Positions 17,471-25,767 of a stretch of DNA of 64,000 nucleotides are shown here, piece after piece (within the stretch, counting starts at the first letter, position 1; each line of letters opens with the position of its first letter). The notes under the pieces were generated by a model. It was not told the DNA's origin, ran no database searches, and saw only the letters and a list, made by a program, of their open reading frames with translations. A program made the position numbers and the translations under genes. Origin of the DNA: Desulfobacterales bacterium (lineage in GTDB: Bacteria > Desulfobacterota > Desulfobacteria > Desulfobacterales > Desulfosalsimonadaceae); the NCBI GenBank assembly GCA_034520365.1, contig JAXHNP010000002.1, forward strand, positions 310,001-374,000. The letters are read 5' to 3'.

Positions 17471-17662
17471 CTAACGGGATCCCCGGCGTCTTTTTGATGA
17501 ATTGCGGTCAAGGGCTGTCAGGATAATAAAGGGGAAGGTGATTACATATTCAAAAATAAACCCGATCGGTATCATGATAAAAATTAAGGGCAGTTTGATG
17601 CAGTAGAAATGGAGAGTTTTATAGATTTTGTAAAGTCTGTCGGATAAACTGCGGGAGTCCAT
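17471..17662 (-). CDS. Small predicted membrane protein
   Basis: A 63-residue frame with a hydrophobic stretch of about 30 residues that could form one or two membrane helices (FYCIKLPLIFIMIPIGFIF, then VITFPFIILTAL) and a basic C-terminus (SSKRRRGSR). The positive-inside tail would be cytoplasmic. AGGGG lies eight bases before the ATG at 17662. It is on the same strand as secG and tRNA-Leu but beyond their likely terminator. No family is recognised, and it could be a spurious frame. Confidence 0.4.
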   Translation of the reverse strand: MDSRSLSDRLYKIYKTLHFYCIKLPLIFIMIPIGFIFEYVITFPFIILTALDRNSSKRRRGSR

Positions 17663-17701
17663 ATTTAACCCCTGTATGAGAAAAATGAGCCCTGAATAAA
17701 C

Positions 17702-17733
17702 AAGCCTTGCAATTTGCCAAAATTGCAAGGCTT
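17702..17733 (-). terminator. Hairpin terminating the secG/tRNA-Leu transcript
   Basis: A perfect 14-bp stem (17702-17715 with 17720-17733) has a 4-nt loop and is followed on the minus strand by TTGTTTATT. It lies 11 bp after the 3' end of tRNA-Leu, where a terminator is expected. Confidence 0.7.
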
Positions 17734-17744
17734 AATTTTAAAAG

Positions 17745-17830
17745 TGGTGCCGAAGGCCGGATTTGAACCGGCACGGGCGTAACCCACTACCCCCTCAAGA
17801 TAGCGTGTCTACCAATTCCACCACTTCGGC
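17745..17830 (-). tRNA. tRNA-Leu(GAG)
   Basis: An 86-nt class-II tRNA. The acceptor stem GCCGAAG pairs with CTTCGGC and CCA is encoded. The D-loop holds GGTAGACAC, and the T-arm is CCGGTTCAAATCCGG. The anticodon stem CTATC/GGTAG closes the loop TTGAGGG, giving anticodon GAG, which reads CUC and CUU. A long variable arm confirms leucine. Its 5' end is separated from the secG stop codon by one base, so it is almost certainly cut from the secG mRNA. E. coli also has a tRNA-Leu(GAG) after secG. Confidence 0.95.
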
Positions 17831-17831
17831 A

Positions 17832-18251
17832 CTATTGGGATTGCGGTGTCTGCTGGGCTGGGGCGGTTTCCTGGGCGTTTTCCCCTTCATCCCCGGTATT
17901 TGCCGCTGATTGGGAATCGGCGTTTTCAGATGTCTGTTCGGGTGAAGCTGCATCTGCCGGCAGAGTTTGGGTTTGGGTCTGCTGGGCAGCGGGTTTGACA
18001 TTGGAGACCACGGATTCATCGCCGCTTTTGGATATATAGGCCAAGCTCAGGGATGTCAGCATGAAAATTATCGCCGCCACAGTTGTGGCTTTGCCCAGAA
18101 AAGTCGTTGCGCCGGTATTTCCAAAAAGGGTTTGGTTGCCGGCCCCGCCGAATACAGCGCCCATGTCTGCGCCCTTGCCGGTTTGCAAAAGCACAATCGC
18201 AATCAGCGAAAAACAGACAAGCAGATGTAAGATAATAATTAGTATAGCCAT
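17832..18251 (-). CDS. secG: Preprotein translocase subunit SecG
   Basis: An inner-membrane subunit of the SecYEG channel that assists protein export. Two membrane helices (residues 2-22 and about 52-72) flank the conserved LLQTGKGADMGAVFGG loop. Residues beyond 80 form a long Gln/Ala/Thr/Glu-rich tail, longer than the roughly 110-residue E. coli protein and probably disordered. The stop is one base from the tRNA-Leu gene. tpiA lies 30 bp upstream on the same strand, so gap-tpiA-secG-tRNA forms one likely transcript. Confidence 0.93.
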   Translation of the reverse strand: MAILIIILHLLVCFSLIAIVLLQTGKGADMGAVFGGAGNQTLFGNTGATTFLGKATTVAAIIFMLTSLSLAYISKSGDESVVSNVKPAAQQTQTQTLPADAASPEQTSENADSQSAANTGDEGENAQETAPAQQTPQSQ

Positions 18252-18281
18252 GCGTCAGGTGTCTACTGCCTAAATTTTTGA

Positions 18282-19040
18282 TTATTGGTAATGAATAATT
18301 TCACTAAACGTTTCAGGCTTAAGGCTTGCGCCCCCAACAAGCGCCCCGTCAATATCCGGGCAGGCCATGAGTTCGGCAATATTATTGGGTTTAACGCTTC
18401 CGCCGTAAAGGATGCGGATACTTTCTGCCAGTTGACCGTCAAAGGCTTTGGCGATTTGTTCCCGGATATATGCATGGGCTTGCTGGGCCTGATCCGAAGT
18501 GGCCGTTTTGCCGGTACCGATCGCCCATACCGGTTCATATGCAAGCACCGGGGGATTATCCGCATCGAAATTTATATTCTCTAACCCTTTTTGTATCTGT
18601 TTGTCAAGTACTGAAAATGTTTTTCCCGCATCCCGTTCAGATTCTGTTTCCCCGACGCAGATCACCGGAATCAGGCCGGCATCCATGGCCGCCGGGATTT
18701 TTTTATTGATCAGGGCATCGGTCTCACCGAATAACTGCCGTCTTTCCGAATGCCCGATAATGACGTACCGGCAGCCGGCGGAGGCAATCATCGGGGCGGA
18801 TATTTCACCGGTATACGCGCCTTCAGATTCCCAGAAAAGATTCTGCGCCCCAAGTTCAATCGGGGAGTCCGCGATAATTTCAGAAACCGTCGTCAGTGCG
18901 GTAAACGGCGGGGCGATCATCATGTCAACCGTTTCATTTTTCTCAACTAAAGCGACCAACTGACTGGCGGTTTCCGCAGCTTCCGGACAAGTTTTAAACA
19001 TTTTCCAGTTGCCGGCGATAAGCGGTTTACGTGATGCCAT
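18282..19040 (-). CDS. tpiA: Triose-phosphate isomerase
   Basis: A 252-residue TIM barrel that interconverts dihydroxyacetone phosphate and glyceraldehyde 3-phosphate. The catalytic Lys (GNWKM, residue 13), His (IGHSERRQ) and Glu (AYEPVWAIGTG) are present, as are the phosphate-binding loop GGSVKPNN and the terminal GALVGGASL. Normal length. It lies 27 bp after gap and before secG. The neighbouring GAPDH supplies the next glycolytic/gluconeogenic step. Confidence 0.96.
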   Translation of the reverse strand: MASRKPLIAGNWKMFKTCPEAAETASQLVALVEKNETVDMMIAPPFTALTTVSEIIADSPIELGAQNLFWESEGAYTGEISAPMIASAGCRYVIIGHSERRQLFGETDALINKKIPAAMDAGLIPVICVGETESERDAGKTFSVLDKQIQKGLENINFDADNPPVLAYEPVWAIGTGKTATSDQAQQAHAYIREQIAKAFDGQLAESIRILYGGSVKPNNIAELMACPDIDGALVGGASLKPETFSEIIHYQ

Positions 19041-19067
19041 GGGCGACCTCCTGGGAAGAAGACTTAT

Positions 19068-20072
19068 TTACAATTTGGCTGCGACCAGCTCGGCCAGATC
19101 CACCATACGCTCGGAATAGCCTGCTTCATTATCGTACCATGAAAGGACTTTGACCATGTTGTCCATCATATATGTAACCTCGGCGTCGACAATGGAGGAG
19201 AGTTTGGAGCCGTTAAAATCACAGGACACCAGAGGCTCCTCGCTATAGCCGAGAATCCCGGCCAGCGCCCCTTCAGATGCGGATTTCAATGCGCTTTTAA
19301 CCTCCTCGACGCTTACGCCGGATTTATTCAGATTGGCGACCAGATCGACGATTGACACATTGGGCGTGGGCACGCGGATGGCAAGCCCGTTTAATTTGCC
19401 CTGAAGCTCGGGTATCACCACCCCGACAACTTTGGCAGCGCCGGTGGTGGTGGGTATCATGGAAAGGGCGGCTGAGCGCGCGCGGCGAAGATCCTTGTGC
19501 GGGGCATCCAGCAGACGCTGGTCACCGGTATAGGAATGGATTGTGGTCATAAGGCCGGATGTAATGCCGAACTCATCATGTAAAACCTTGGCCACCGGTG
19601 CCAGGCAATTGGTGGTGCAGGAAGCGTTGGACAGAATATGATGGCTGTCCGGATCATATGTTTCCGCATTGACCCCTATGACAACCGTCAGGTCCGGCTC
19701 CTTGGCCGGGGCGGAGATAATCACTTTTTTCGCCCCTGCTGCCAAATGTTTGGACGCCCCCTCACGATCCCGGAAAAGGCCGGTACACTCTGCCACGATC
19801 TGGACCCCGTAATCTTTCCAGGGAAGCGCCGCCGGGTCTTTTTCGGCGTGCACGGCGATTGATCGGCCATTGACTTCAATCGCATTGTCTTTGGGCACAA
19901 TGGGAACATCCAGGTTTGGGTGCACTGAATCAAATTTCAGCAAATGGGCGAGGGTGGCCGGATCCATCAAATCGTTGACTGCCACGATATCAATATCCGA
20001 ACGATTCAAAGCGGCCCTGAAAATCATTCGACCGATTCTGCCCATACCGTTAATTGCAATTTTTGCGCTCAT
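19068..20072 (-). CDS. gap: Type I glyceraldehyde-3-phosphate dehydrogenase
   Basis: A 334-residue phosphorylating GAPDH that links glyceraldehyde 3-phosphate and 1,3-bisphosphoglycerate. The NAD fold begins INGMGRIGR. Asp34 at the end of the second strand indicates NAD rather than NADP. The catalytic Cys152 sits in NASCTTNC, and the conserved SWYDNEAGYS is near the end. Its start overlaps the end of rimI by 23 bp, so translation is coupled to the upstream regulatory cluster. In a bacterium living on organic acids it probably serves gluconeogenesis as much as glycolysis. Confidence 0.96.
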   Translation of the reverse strand: MSAKIAINGMGRIGRMIFRAALNRSDIDIVAVNDLMDPATLAHLLKFDSVHPNLDVPIVPKDNAIEVNGRSIAVHAEKDPAALPWKDYGVQIVAECTGLFRDREGASKHLAAGAKKVIISAPAKEPDLTVVIGVNAETYDPDSHHILSNASCTTNCLAPVAKVLHDEFGITSGLMTTIHSYTGDQRLLDAPHKDLRRARSAALSMIPTTTGAAKVVGVVIPELQGKLNGLAIRVPTPNVSIVDLVANLNKSGVSVEEVKSALKSASEGALAGILGYSEEPLVSCDFNGSKLSSIVDAEVTYMMDNMVKVLSWYDNEAGYSERMVDLAELVAAKL

Positions 20073-20526
20073 AAGAACCTCCTTTGAATATTTTGCCCAT
20101 TATCATCGCATCCTCTCCGGAATCCGTGTAATAAGCGGGGCGCCTGCCGATTACGGAAAATCCCGCTTTCTCATACAAACGGATGGCCGCAAGGTTTGCC
20201 GGCCTTACTTCCAGAAAAGCATTATCTATCGATTCAGGAATCTGGTCCAGGCACTGATCGAAAAATGCTGATGCAATGCCTTTGCGGCGGTGGGTTTCGC
20301 TCACCGCCACCTTCAGCACATGCAGGTCCCCGGCAATCAGGCGAAAACAGAAATAACCGATGATTTTCCCCTGCACGGATTTTAACACATAGTTATAGGC
20401 ATATTCCTGGGCCAGTTCGTTAACAAAGGCCAATATGCCCCATGGATTTTTAAAGGCCTGGTTCTCAATGGCCGCCACATCCGCCAAATCATGCAGGCCC
20501 ATCGGCATCAGTTGTATCCGCTTCAT
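20050..20526 (-). CDS. rimI: GNAT acetyltransferase, RimI-like
   Basis: A 158-residue GNAT protein. The acetyl-CoA loop (VSETHRRKGIASAFFD, Q/RxxGxG/A type) and the EVRPANLAAIRLYEKAGF block match RimI, which acetylates the N-terminal Ala of ribosomal protein S18. Related GNATs share these motifs, so the target is not proven. It begins inside the EIIA gene (ATGA overlap at 20523-20526) and ends inside gap, making it a tightly packed operon member. The last 15 residues are basic and specific to this copy. Confidence 0.85.
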   Translation of the reverse strand: MKRIQLMPMGLHDLADVAAIENQAFKNPWGILAFVNELAQEYAYNYVLKSVQGKIIGYFCFRLIAGDLHVLKVAVSETHRRKGIASAFFDQCLDQIPESIDNAFLEVRPANLAAIRLYEKAGFSVIGRRPAYYTDSGEDAMIMGKIFKGGSYERKNCN

Positions 20527-20939
20527 TCGCGCTTATTGCCTTTAACCAGTTCACTGGCCAGGGAAATGCTCTTTTTGCCATAGGTTTCAATGGTTTTTCC
20601 CATGGCATGGAGGTCGGTCTCCTTTTTTCTCAGATTTACCGCCTTTATCAGCATGGGCAGATTGACCCCGGAAATCACCTCGATTTTTCCTTCTTCAAGG
20701 AAGGAATAGCTCAGGTTAGACGGCGTGCCGCCGAACATGTCGGTCATAATCAGGATGCCGTCATTTTGGCTGACTTCACTAATTCCATTATTAATCTTTT
20801 TTCGAAGCTTTTCAACATGCTCTCTGAGATCGATGGAAACAGCTGCAACAGCTTCCAGCCGGGTATCAAAAATGGTTTCCGCCGTATCAATGAGTATATC
20901 GCCGAATTGACCGTGCGTGACAATGACAATGCCTACCAT
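20523..20939 (-). CDS. PTS EIIA component, mannose/fructose/sorbose family
   Basis: A 138-residue EIIA-Man domain. His9, in VIVTHGQFG, is the phosphorylation site; DMFGGTPSN and GVNLPMLI are family marks. No sugar permease (EIIC/EIID) or EIIB lies nearby. It sits between rapZ and rimI in a cluster with rpoN, hpf and ptsN, so it probably acts as a regulatory phosphocarrier rather than in sugar uptake. The HPr gene that often follows in such clusters is not present here. Spacing to rapZ is 13 bp. Confidence 0.9.
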   Translation of the reverse strand: MVGIVIVTHGQFGDILIDTAETIFDTRLEAVAAVSIDLREHVEKLRKKINNGISEVSQNDGILIMTDMFGGTPSNLSYSFLEEGKIEVISGVNLPMLIKAVNLRKKETDLHAMGKTIETYGKKSISLASELVKGNKRE

Positions 20940-20952
20940 AGTTCTCCTTGCA

Positions 20953-21822
20953 TCATGCGTTCACATTAATATCGCGATGGGTGATATGGATCGGCCGGCC
21001 CGGCCGTTTGATGTTTTCGCAAATGGCCTCCGCAATCACAACGGATCGATGCTGGCCGCCCGTGCAGCCGATGGCAATGGTTAAATAGGCCTTCCCCTCC
21101 TTTTCATACAAGGGAATAAGGAAATTTAAAAGGCTCTGGAACCTGTCGATAAATTCGCGGGCGACCGGATTGTTTAACACAAACTGCTGAACTGTTTCGT
21201 CCCGGCCGGTTTTGGTTTTCAGGTGAGGGACAAAAAACGGATTTACAATAAACCGGACATCCATAATGATATCCGTATCCGGGGGAATGCCATGCTTAAA
21301 GCCGAAGGATATTACCTGGATCCGCATCGGGATGGCATCCAGACTGCTCTTGACGATATCAAAGATAATCGACTTCAGGTCATGGATATTGTATTTGGTC
21401 GTATCCAAAACGCGCGTGGCCGAGTTTCTTAATGGCTCCAGCAGCTTTTTTTCCTCACGGATACCCTCCAAAAGGGGCTTGTCCTGGGCCAGGGGATGGT
21501 GGCGCCGGGTTTCGCTGTAGCGTTTGACCAGCGCCGTTTCCTCGGCCTCCAGAAACAGAATTTCAAAATTGTAATTTTTCTGGCGGAGTTCATCAAGCAC
21601 CGGCCCATAGGTGGACAAAAACCGTTTTTCGCGCAAGTCCATGACAAATGCAAATCCATGAATATCCGAATCCCGCTGAATCGGAAGCTCCAGAAATTTG
21701 GGCAGCAGCTCGGCCGGCAGATTATCCACGCAGTAAAAGCCGGCATCTTCTAAAGCCGCTATCGCCGTGCTTTTCCCTGAACCGGACAGACCGGTGATGA
21801 TAATAATTTTTAGTTTTTTCAT
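20953..21822 (-). CDS. rapZ: RNase adapter protein RapZ (YvcJ family)
   Basis: A 289-residue nucleotide-binding protein. The Walker A GLSGSGKST lies at residues 10-18, and the C-terminal GCTGGQHRSVV block is diagnostic. In E. coli RapZ senses glucosamine-6-phosphate and guides RNase E to the sRNA GlmZ; elsewhere the role is less clear, and no GlmZ-like RNA was identified here. The protein is full length. It follows ptsN by 98 bp in the conserved rpoN-hpf-ptsN-rapZ order, linking nitrogen-PTS signals to envelope precursor supply. Confidence 0.94.
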   Translation of the reverse strand: MKKLKIIIITGLSGSGKSTAIAALEDAGFYCVDNLPAELLPKFLELPIQRDSDIHGFAFVMDLREKRFLSTYGPVLDELRQKNYNFEILFLEAEETALVKRYSETRRHHPLAQDKPLLEGIREEKKLLEPLRNSATRVLDTTKYNIHDLKSIIFDIVKSSLDAIPMRIQVISFGFKHGIPPDTDIIMDVRFIVNPFFVPHLKTKTGRDETVQQFVLNNPVAREFIDRFQSLLNFLIPLYEKEGKAYLTIAIGCTGGQHRSVVIAEAICENIKRPGRPIHITHRDINVNA

Positions 21823-21920
21823 GGGAGCATCATGGGATCATATGATTTGATTGCTTGCGGCTTTTGCAGAATTTTTTGATTGACGGTTCGGCCTGCAGGG
21901 GACGGCCGGTGATGTGCGCG

Positions 21921-22379
21921 CTAGAATTCCTCATCGACTTCCTGTATGGTCCGGATTACATCATCTGTTTCAGCGGCTTCCAACAGCCGGGTTTTAAACC
22001 CCTCGTCTTTTAAGAGTTTGGATATTTGGGCCAAAAGTCGTAAATGAATACCGGCTGAATTATCCGGCGTCAATAATAGAAAAAAGATGTGCGTCGGTTT
22101 TTTGTCAATGGCGTCAAAGTTAACCCCCTTGCGGCTGAGGCCAAAGCCCAGGATAAGCTCAGAGAGGTTTTTAAGCTTGCCGTGGGGAATCCCGATCCCT
22201 CCGCCAATGCCGGTGCTTCCCAGATGTTCGCGTTCAATAAGTACCCGGACCAGTTCTTTATGATCCACCTGGGTGATCCGGGATACCGGCAGCGTCAGTT
22301 CTTCCAGCACGCCCTTTTTATCCGTGGCCTGAAGATCGGTGTTAATGGTTTCTTTATATAAAAAATCCAGGATGTTCAT
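21921..22379 (-). CDS. ptsN: Nitrogen regulatory PTS protein EIIA(Ntr)
   Basis: A 152-residue EIIA-fructose/Ntr fold protein. The phospho-acceptor His66 lies in GGGIGIPHGK, and VLIEREHLGSTG is typical. It is phosphorylated through the nitrogen-PTS and regulates potassium, stress and sigma-54-linked functions in other bacteria. The ATG at 22379 is preferred; an in-frame TTG 27 bp upstream is possible, and neither has a strong ribosome site. It follows hpf by 59 bp in the standard order. No EI(Ntr) or HPr gene is present in the window. Confidence 0.92.
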   Translation of the reverse strand: MNILDFLYKETINTDLQATDKKGVLEELTLPVSRITQVDHKELVRVLIEREHLGSTGIGGGIGIPHGKLKNLSELILGFGLSRKGVNFDAIDKKPTHIFFLLLTPDNSAGIHLRLLAQISKLLKDEGFKTRLLEAAETDDVIRTIQEVDEEF

Positions 22380-22438
22380 ATGGCTGAAGATTTCGTGTCT
22401 GGGCAAAACAGTTGATACCGTTTGCGGGTTAAAAATTA

Positions 22439-22987
22439 TTAGAGCGGCTGGATGAGGCCGATATCCCCGTCATTTCGCCGATAGATGACATTGATCTGAT
22501 TGGTCCGGGCATTGGTAAAAACCAGAAAATTGTCCGGGATCAGTTCCAGCTGCATGCTGGCCTCTTCAATGTCCATGGGTTTGTACTCGATATTTTGAAC
22601 CCGTATCCGGGGGGGCGCGTCTTCTTCAGCTTCTGCCGCCGGGCCGGGGTTGGGGGCTTGCTGCATGGCCATTTCCTTCATTTCGCCGCGCGGCCCCTGC
22701 CGGTGCTTGCGGATTTTCTGTTTATTTTTTTTGAGTTGTTTTTCCAGTTTATCAAGCGCCAGGTCAATGGAGGAGTACATGTCGTTTGACTCTTCCCGGC
22801 AGTTCAGATTCAAACGGTCGCCGATAAGCTTGATCTCCGTGATATGCCGAATTTTTTCAACAGACAGCACCACATTGGCCTCCGCCGGGTTGTCCAACAG
22901 TTTATCGAACTTCTGGAGCTTGTTCGTGACATAGGATTTAAGGTTTTCGGAAGGCTCAATGTTTTTAAATGTCACGGATGTTTGCAT
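22439..22987 (-). CDS. hpf: Ribosome hibernation promoting factor, long form
   Basis: A 182-residue long HPF/RaiA protein. The N-terminal domain (about 1-100, FKNIEPSENLKSYV) binds the 30S decoding region. A charged Pro/Ala/Glu linker (about 100-125) leads to the C-terminal dimerisation domain (IEYKPMDIEEASMQLEL, FVFTNA-like FLVFTNARTNQINVIYRR). The long form pairs ribosomes as 100S dimers by itself. It lies 12 bp after rpoN, as in many proteobacteria, and is probably made in slow growth. Confidence 0.94.
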   Translation of the reverse strand: MQTSVTFKNIEPSENLKSYVTNKLQKFDKLLDNPAEANVVLSVEKIRHITEIKLIGDRLNLNCREESNDMYSSIDLALDKLEKQLKKNKQKIRKHRQGPRGEMKEMAMQQAPNPGPAAEAEEDAPPRIRVQNIEYKPMDIEEASMQLELIPDNFLVFTNARTNQINVIYRRNDGDIGLIQPL

Positions 22988-22999
22988 ATTTATTCCTCC

Positions 23000-24421
23000 C
23001 TAGAATTGTTTCCGTTTGCTGGATGAGAGAATCCCTAAATTCTCGCGGTACTTCGCTACCGTCCGGCGGGCAATGTCGATATCCTGCGCTTTAAGCATTT
23101 CAGTGATTTTTTTGTCACTGAACGGTTTTTTCGGGTTTTCCGACTCAATCATTTTACGGATCTCCGCCTGCACGCTGGCAGACGCAATGCTTTCCCCATG
23201 GGAGCGATGGATCGAACTGTTGAAGAAAAACTTCAGTTCAAAAATGCCTTGCGGCGTATACGCATATTTGTTGTTGGTCACCCGGCTGATGGTGGACTCG
23301 TGCATTTCAATGTCATCGGCCACATCCCGGAGCACCAGGGGTTTTAGATGAGAGATGCCGTATTCAAAAAAATTCCGCTGGAATTTAACAATGCTCTGCA
23401 TGACATTATATATGGTTTTTCTCCGGTGCTGGATGCTTTTGATCAACCATTCCGCTGACCGAAGCCGGTCTTTGAGGTAATTTTTGGCTTCATCCGAAAT
23501 CTGTTCCCCTTTCTTGGCCGCCTTTTTATAATAGGAATTGATCTGCACCCGGGGCATGTCGTCCTCATTTAGCATGATAACGAAATCATCTTCATACTTA
23601 TAGACATACACATCCGGTACAATATATATTTGCTCATTCTCGGCAAACGGGTCGCCGGGTTTGGGATTCAGGCGCTTGATCAAATTAACCGCGGCAATAA
23701 CATCATCTAAATGGGTATTCAATGCTTTTGCAATAATTTTATACCGTTTATTTTCAAGATCTTTGATATGATCCGAGATGATCCGGACCACCAGCGGGTC
23801 ATCAATGCCGAGATGGGCGGCCTGAATCAGCAGACACTCCTTCAGATCACGCGCGCAGATACCCGGCGGATCAAATGTCTGCATCAATTCAAGCACCGGT
23901 TTGACCTTACTCGCCGACATATCGGCCATTTGGGCGAGTTCCGCCACACTTAAATCCAGATACCCGTCCTCATTGATGCTGCCGATGATATAGCTCCCGA
24001 TGGTTTCCTCTTCTCCCGTGGGTTTGGTCATCAACAGCTGCCATCTCAGATGATCGGCGAGCGAGGTCTTGCTTGCGGTAAACGCCTCATAATCCGGGGC
24101 TTCTTTTTTTTCGGATTCAAAATGAACCTTGCCGGTGGAGCTGAATTCATCCATGTAGTTCTGCCAGTCGGCAAAGTCTTCAAATTTTTCTTCAATCGAG
24201 ACCTCCTGGGGGGACTCATCTTCTGCTGCTGGCGCCTCCGCCGCTTGTTCGGCATCCATCTCCTGCTCTTCTTCCAGCGTGGGGTTGGTTTCCAGCTCCT
24301 GCTGGATCGTTTCAACCAACTCCATGCGCGAGAGTTGAAGCAGCTTAATGGCCATCTGCAGCTGGGGCGTCATGACCAGCTGCTGCTGCAGACGGAGGTT
24401 TTGTTGAAGTTCAAGCGCCAT
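23000..24421 (-). CDS. rpoN: RNA polymerase sigma-54 factor
   Basis: A 473-residue sigma-54. The N-terminal Gln-rich region I (LQLQQ-type repeats) receives the activator, an acidic stretch (about 50-90) forms region II, and the C-terminal RpoN box reads ARRTVAKYRE. It directs transcription from -24/-12 promoters with AAA+ activators such as the PilR-like protein at 33355-34776. It starts one base after the lptB stop, so it is translated with the LPS-export genes, a very widespread arrangement. Full length. Confidence 0.96.
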   Translation of the reverse strand: MALELQQNLRLQQQLVMTPQLQMAIKLLQLSRMELVETIQQELETNPTLEEEQEMDAEQAAEAPAAEDESPQEVSIEEKFEDFADWQNYMDEFSSTGKVHFESEKKEAPDYEAFTASKTSLADHLRWQLLMTKPTGEEETIGSYIIGSINEDGYLDLSVAELAQMADMSASKVKPVLELMQTFDPPGICARDLKECLLIQAAHLGIDDPLVVRIISDHIKDLENKRYKIIAKALNTHLDDVIAAVNLIKRLNPKPGDPFAENEQIYIVPDVYVYKYEDDFVIMLNEDDMPRVQINSYYKKAAKKGEQISDEAKNYLKDRLRSAEWLIKSIQHRRKTIYNVMQSIVKFQRNFFEYGISHLKPLVLRDVADDIEMHESTISRVTNNKYAYTPQGIFELKFFFNSSIHRSHGESIASASVQAEIRKMIESENPKKPFSDKKITEMLKAQDIDIARRTVAKYRENLGILSSSKRKQF

Positions 24422-24422
24422 A

Positions 24423-25145
24423 TTAAAGTCTAAACTGCTCTCCCAGATAAATTTGTCTTGCGGTCGGACTGTTGGCGATCACCTCCGGGGCGCCGGATTC
24501 AATAATCCGGCCCTCGCTCAGAATGTAGGCCTGATCGCATACGCCCAGGGTTTCCCGGACATTGTGATCTGATATCAGAACACCGATGCCGCGCTCCGAA
24601 AGGTGATGAATGATATTCTGGATATCGATGACCGCGAGCGGATCAATGCCGGCAAACGGCTCATCCAGCAGAATGAAGCTCGGATCTGTGGCCAGGGCGC
24701 GCGAAATCTCAAGGCGGCGGCGCTCACCCCCGGACAGCACGCCGGCTTTTTGATGCATCAGCCGGTGAATGCCAAGCTCTTCCAAAAGCGCCTCGGCTTT
24801 TTGCCGCTGTTCGTTTTTATTTGAGGTTAGGGTCTCCAGAATCGCCATGATATTTTGATAAACCGTTAGCTTGCCGAATACAGAGGCTTCCTGGGGCAGA
24901 TACCCGATCCCCTTTCGCGCCCGCTGATGCATGGGATAGCCGGTAATATTTTCTTCGTCCAAAAAAACCTCGCCGCGATCCGGCCGGATCAGCCCCACGG
25001 TCATATAAAACGTCGTGGTTTTACCCGCCCCGTTAGGCCCGAGCAGTCCAACCGCCCTGCCGCTATGGATATCCAGGTCAACGGCGTCCACGACCCGTTT
25101 GCCATTATAAATTTTTACCAGATGTCTCAGAGATAGAACCGTCAT
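24423..25145 (-). CDS. lptB: LPS export ABC transporter ATP-binding protein LptB
   Basis: A 240-residue ABC ATPase that drives extraction of lipopolysaccharide from the inner membrane. The Walker A is GPNGAGKTT, the signature LSGGERRRLEISRAL and the Walker B ILLDEPFAGIDP. Both the signature and GLLGPNGAGKTTTFYM are characteristic of LptB. The frame is open to 25223 but would overlap lptA; the family starts near the ATG at 25145. It lies between lptA and rpoN. The permease genes lptF and lptG are not in the window. Confidence 0.95.
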   Translation of the reverse strand: MTVLSLRHLVKIYNGKRVVDAVDLDIHSGRAVGLLGPNGAGKTTTFYMTVGLIRPDRGEVFLDEENITGYPMHQRARKGIGYLPQEASVFGKLTVYQNIMAILETLTSNKNEQRQKAEALLEELGIHRLMHQKAGVLSGGERRRLEISRALATDPSFILLDEPFAGIDPLAVIDIQNIIHHLSERGIGVLISDHNVRETLGVCDQAYILSEGRIIESGAPEVIANSPTARQIYLGEQFRL

Positions 25146-25182
25146 AAAAGGGGTGCCGGTATTTAATATCTGCTTTTCGGTT

Positions 25183-25767
25183 TCAGTTGTTTGCCTCCGG
25201 TTTTGTCTGCCGGCGCTTTTCAATTTGGCGAATTATCGCATTTACGCGCTGCTCCGGGGCGCCGTCAACGATTATTTCACCGGTTTTTTGGTTAAAGGTG
25301 ATTTTGCTGCCGGACACCACGTTGTTTTCACTCTTAATTTCAACTGTTTTACCGGTCAACACCAACACTTGTTTTTCCGGATGATAGACGGCCTTGTCGC
25401 AATGCGCGGTCCGGTTTTCCATGTTTATGCGGACATTTTCTATCGCCACCACCTTTTCAATATTTTCAGCGGCCATGGCGGATTCGTCAGCATCCCCTTT
25501 TTCATAAAAAATCCTCAGCTTATTTGACTTGATGGTCGCATCGGACATATCGACTTCAACATTGCCTGTAAATTGAATATAATTCGACTCCCGCAGGGAT
25601 ACAAGCTTGTCCGCCCGGATATGCAGTTTATTATTGGCCGGGGCGGTTTCATCGGCCGATTGTGTCTCAGCATAGGCGACCGAAAGCCAGGCGGCCGAAA
25701 TCAGCCAGCCGGTCAGCAGACATATAAAAATTTTGAAAACAATCGGATTAAAAATTTTCAGCCGCAT
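25183..25767 (-). CDS. lptA: LPS transport periplasmic protein LptA
   Basis: A 194-residue OstA-fold protein that forms the periplasmic bridge carrying LPS. A signal peptide covers about residues 1-33 (GWLISAAWLSVAYA). The body shows the beta-jellyroll pattern of this family (HIRADKLVSLRESNYIQFTGNVEV, VLTGKTVEIKSENNVVSGSKI). The ATG overlaps the end of lptC by 20 bp, and GGAAG precedes it. The C-terminal 20 residues are basic. Confidence 0.9.
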   Translation of the reverse strand: MRLKIFNPIVFKIFICLLTGWLISAAWLSVAYAETQSADETAPANNKLHIRADKLVSLRESNYIQFTGNVEVDMSDATIKSNKLRIFYEKGDADESAMAAENIEKVVAIENVRINMENRTAHCDKAVYHPEKQVLVLTGKTVEIKSENNVVSGSKITFNQKTGEIIVDGAPEQRVNAIIRQIEKRRQTKPEANN

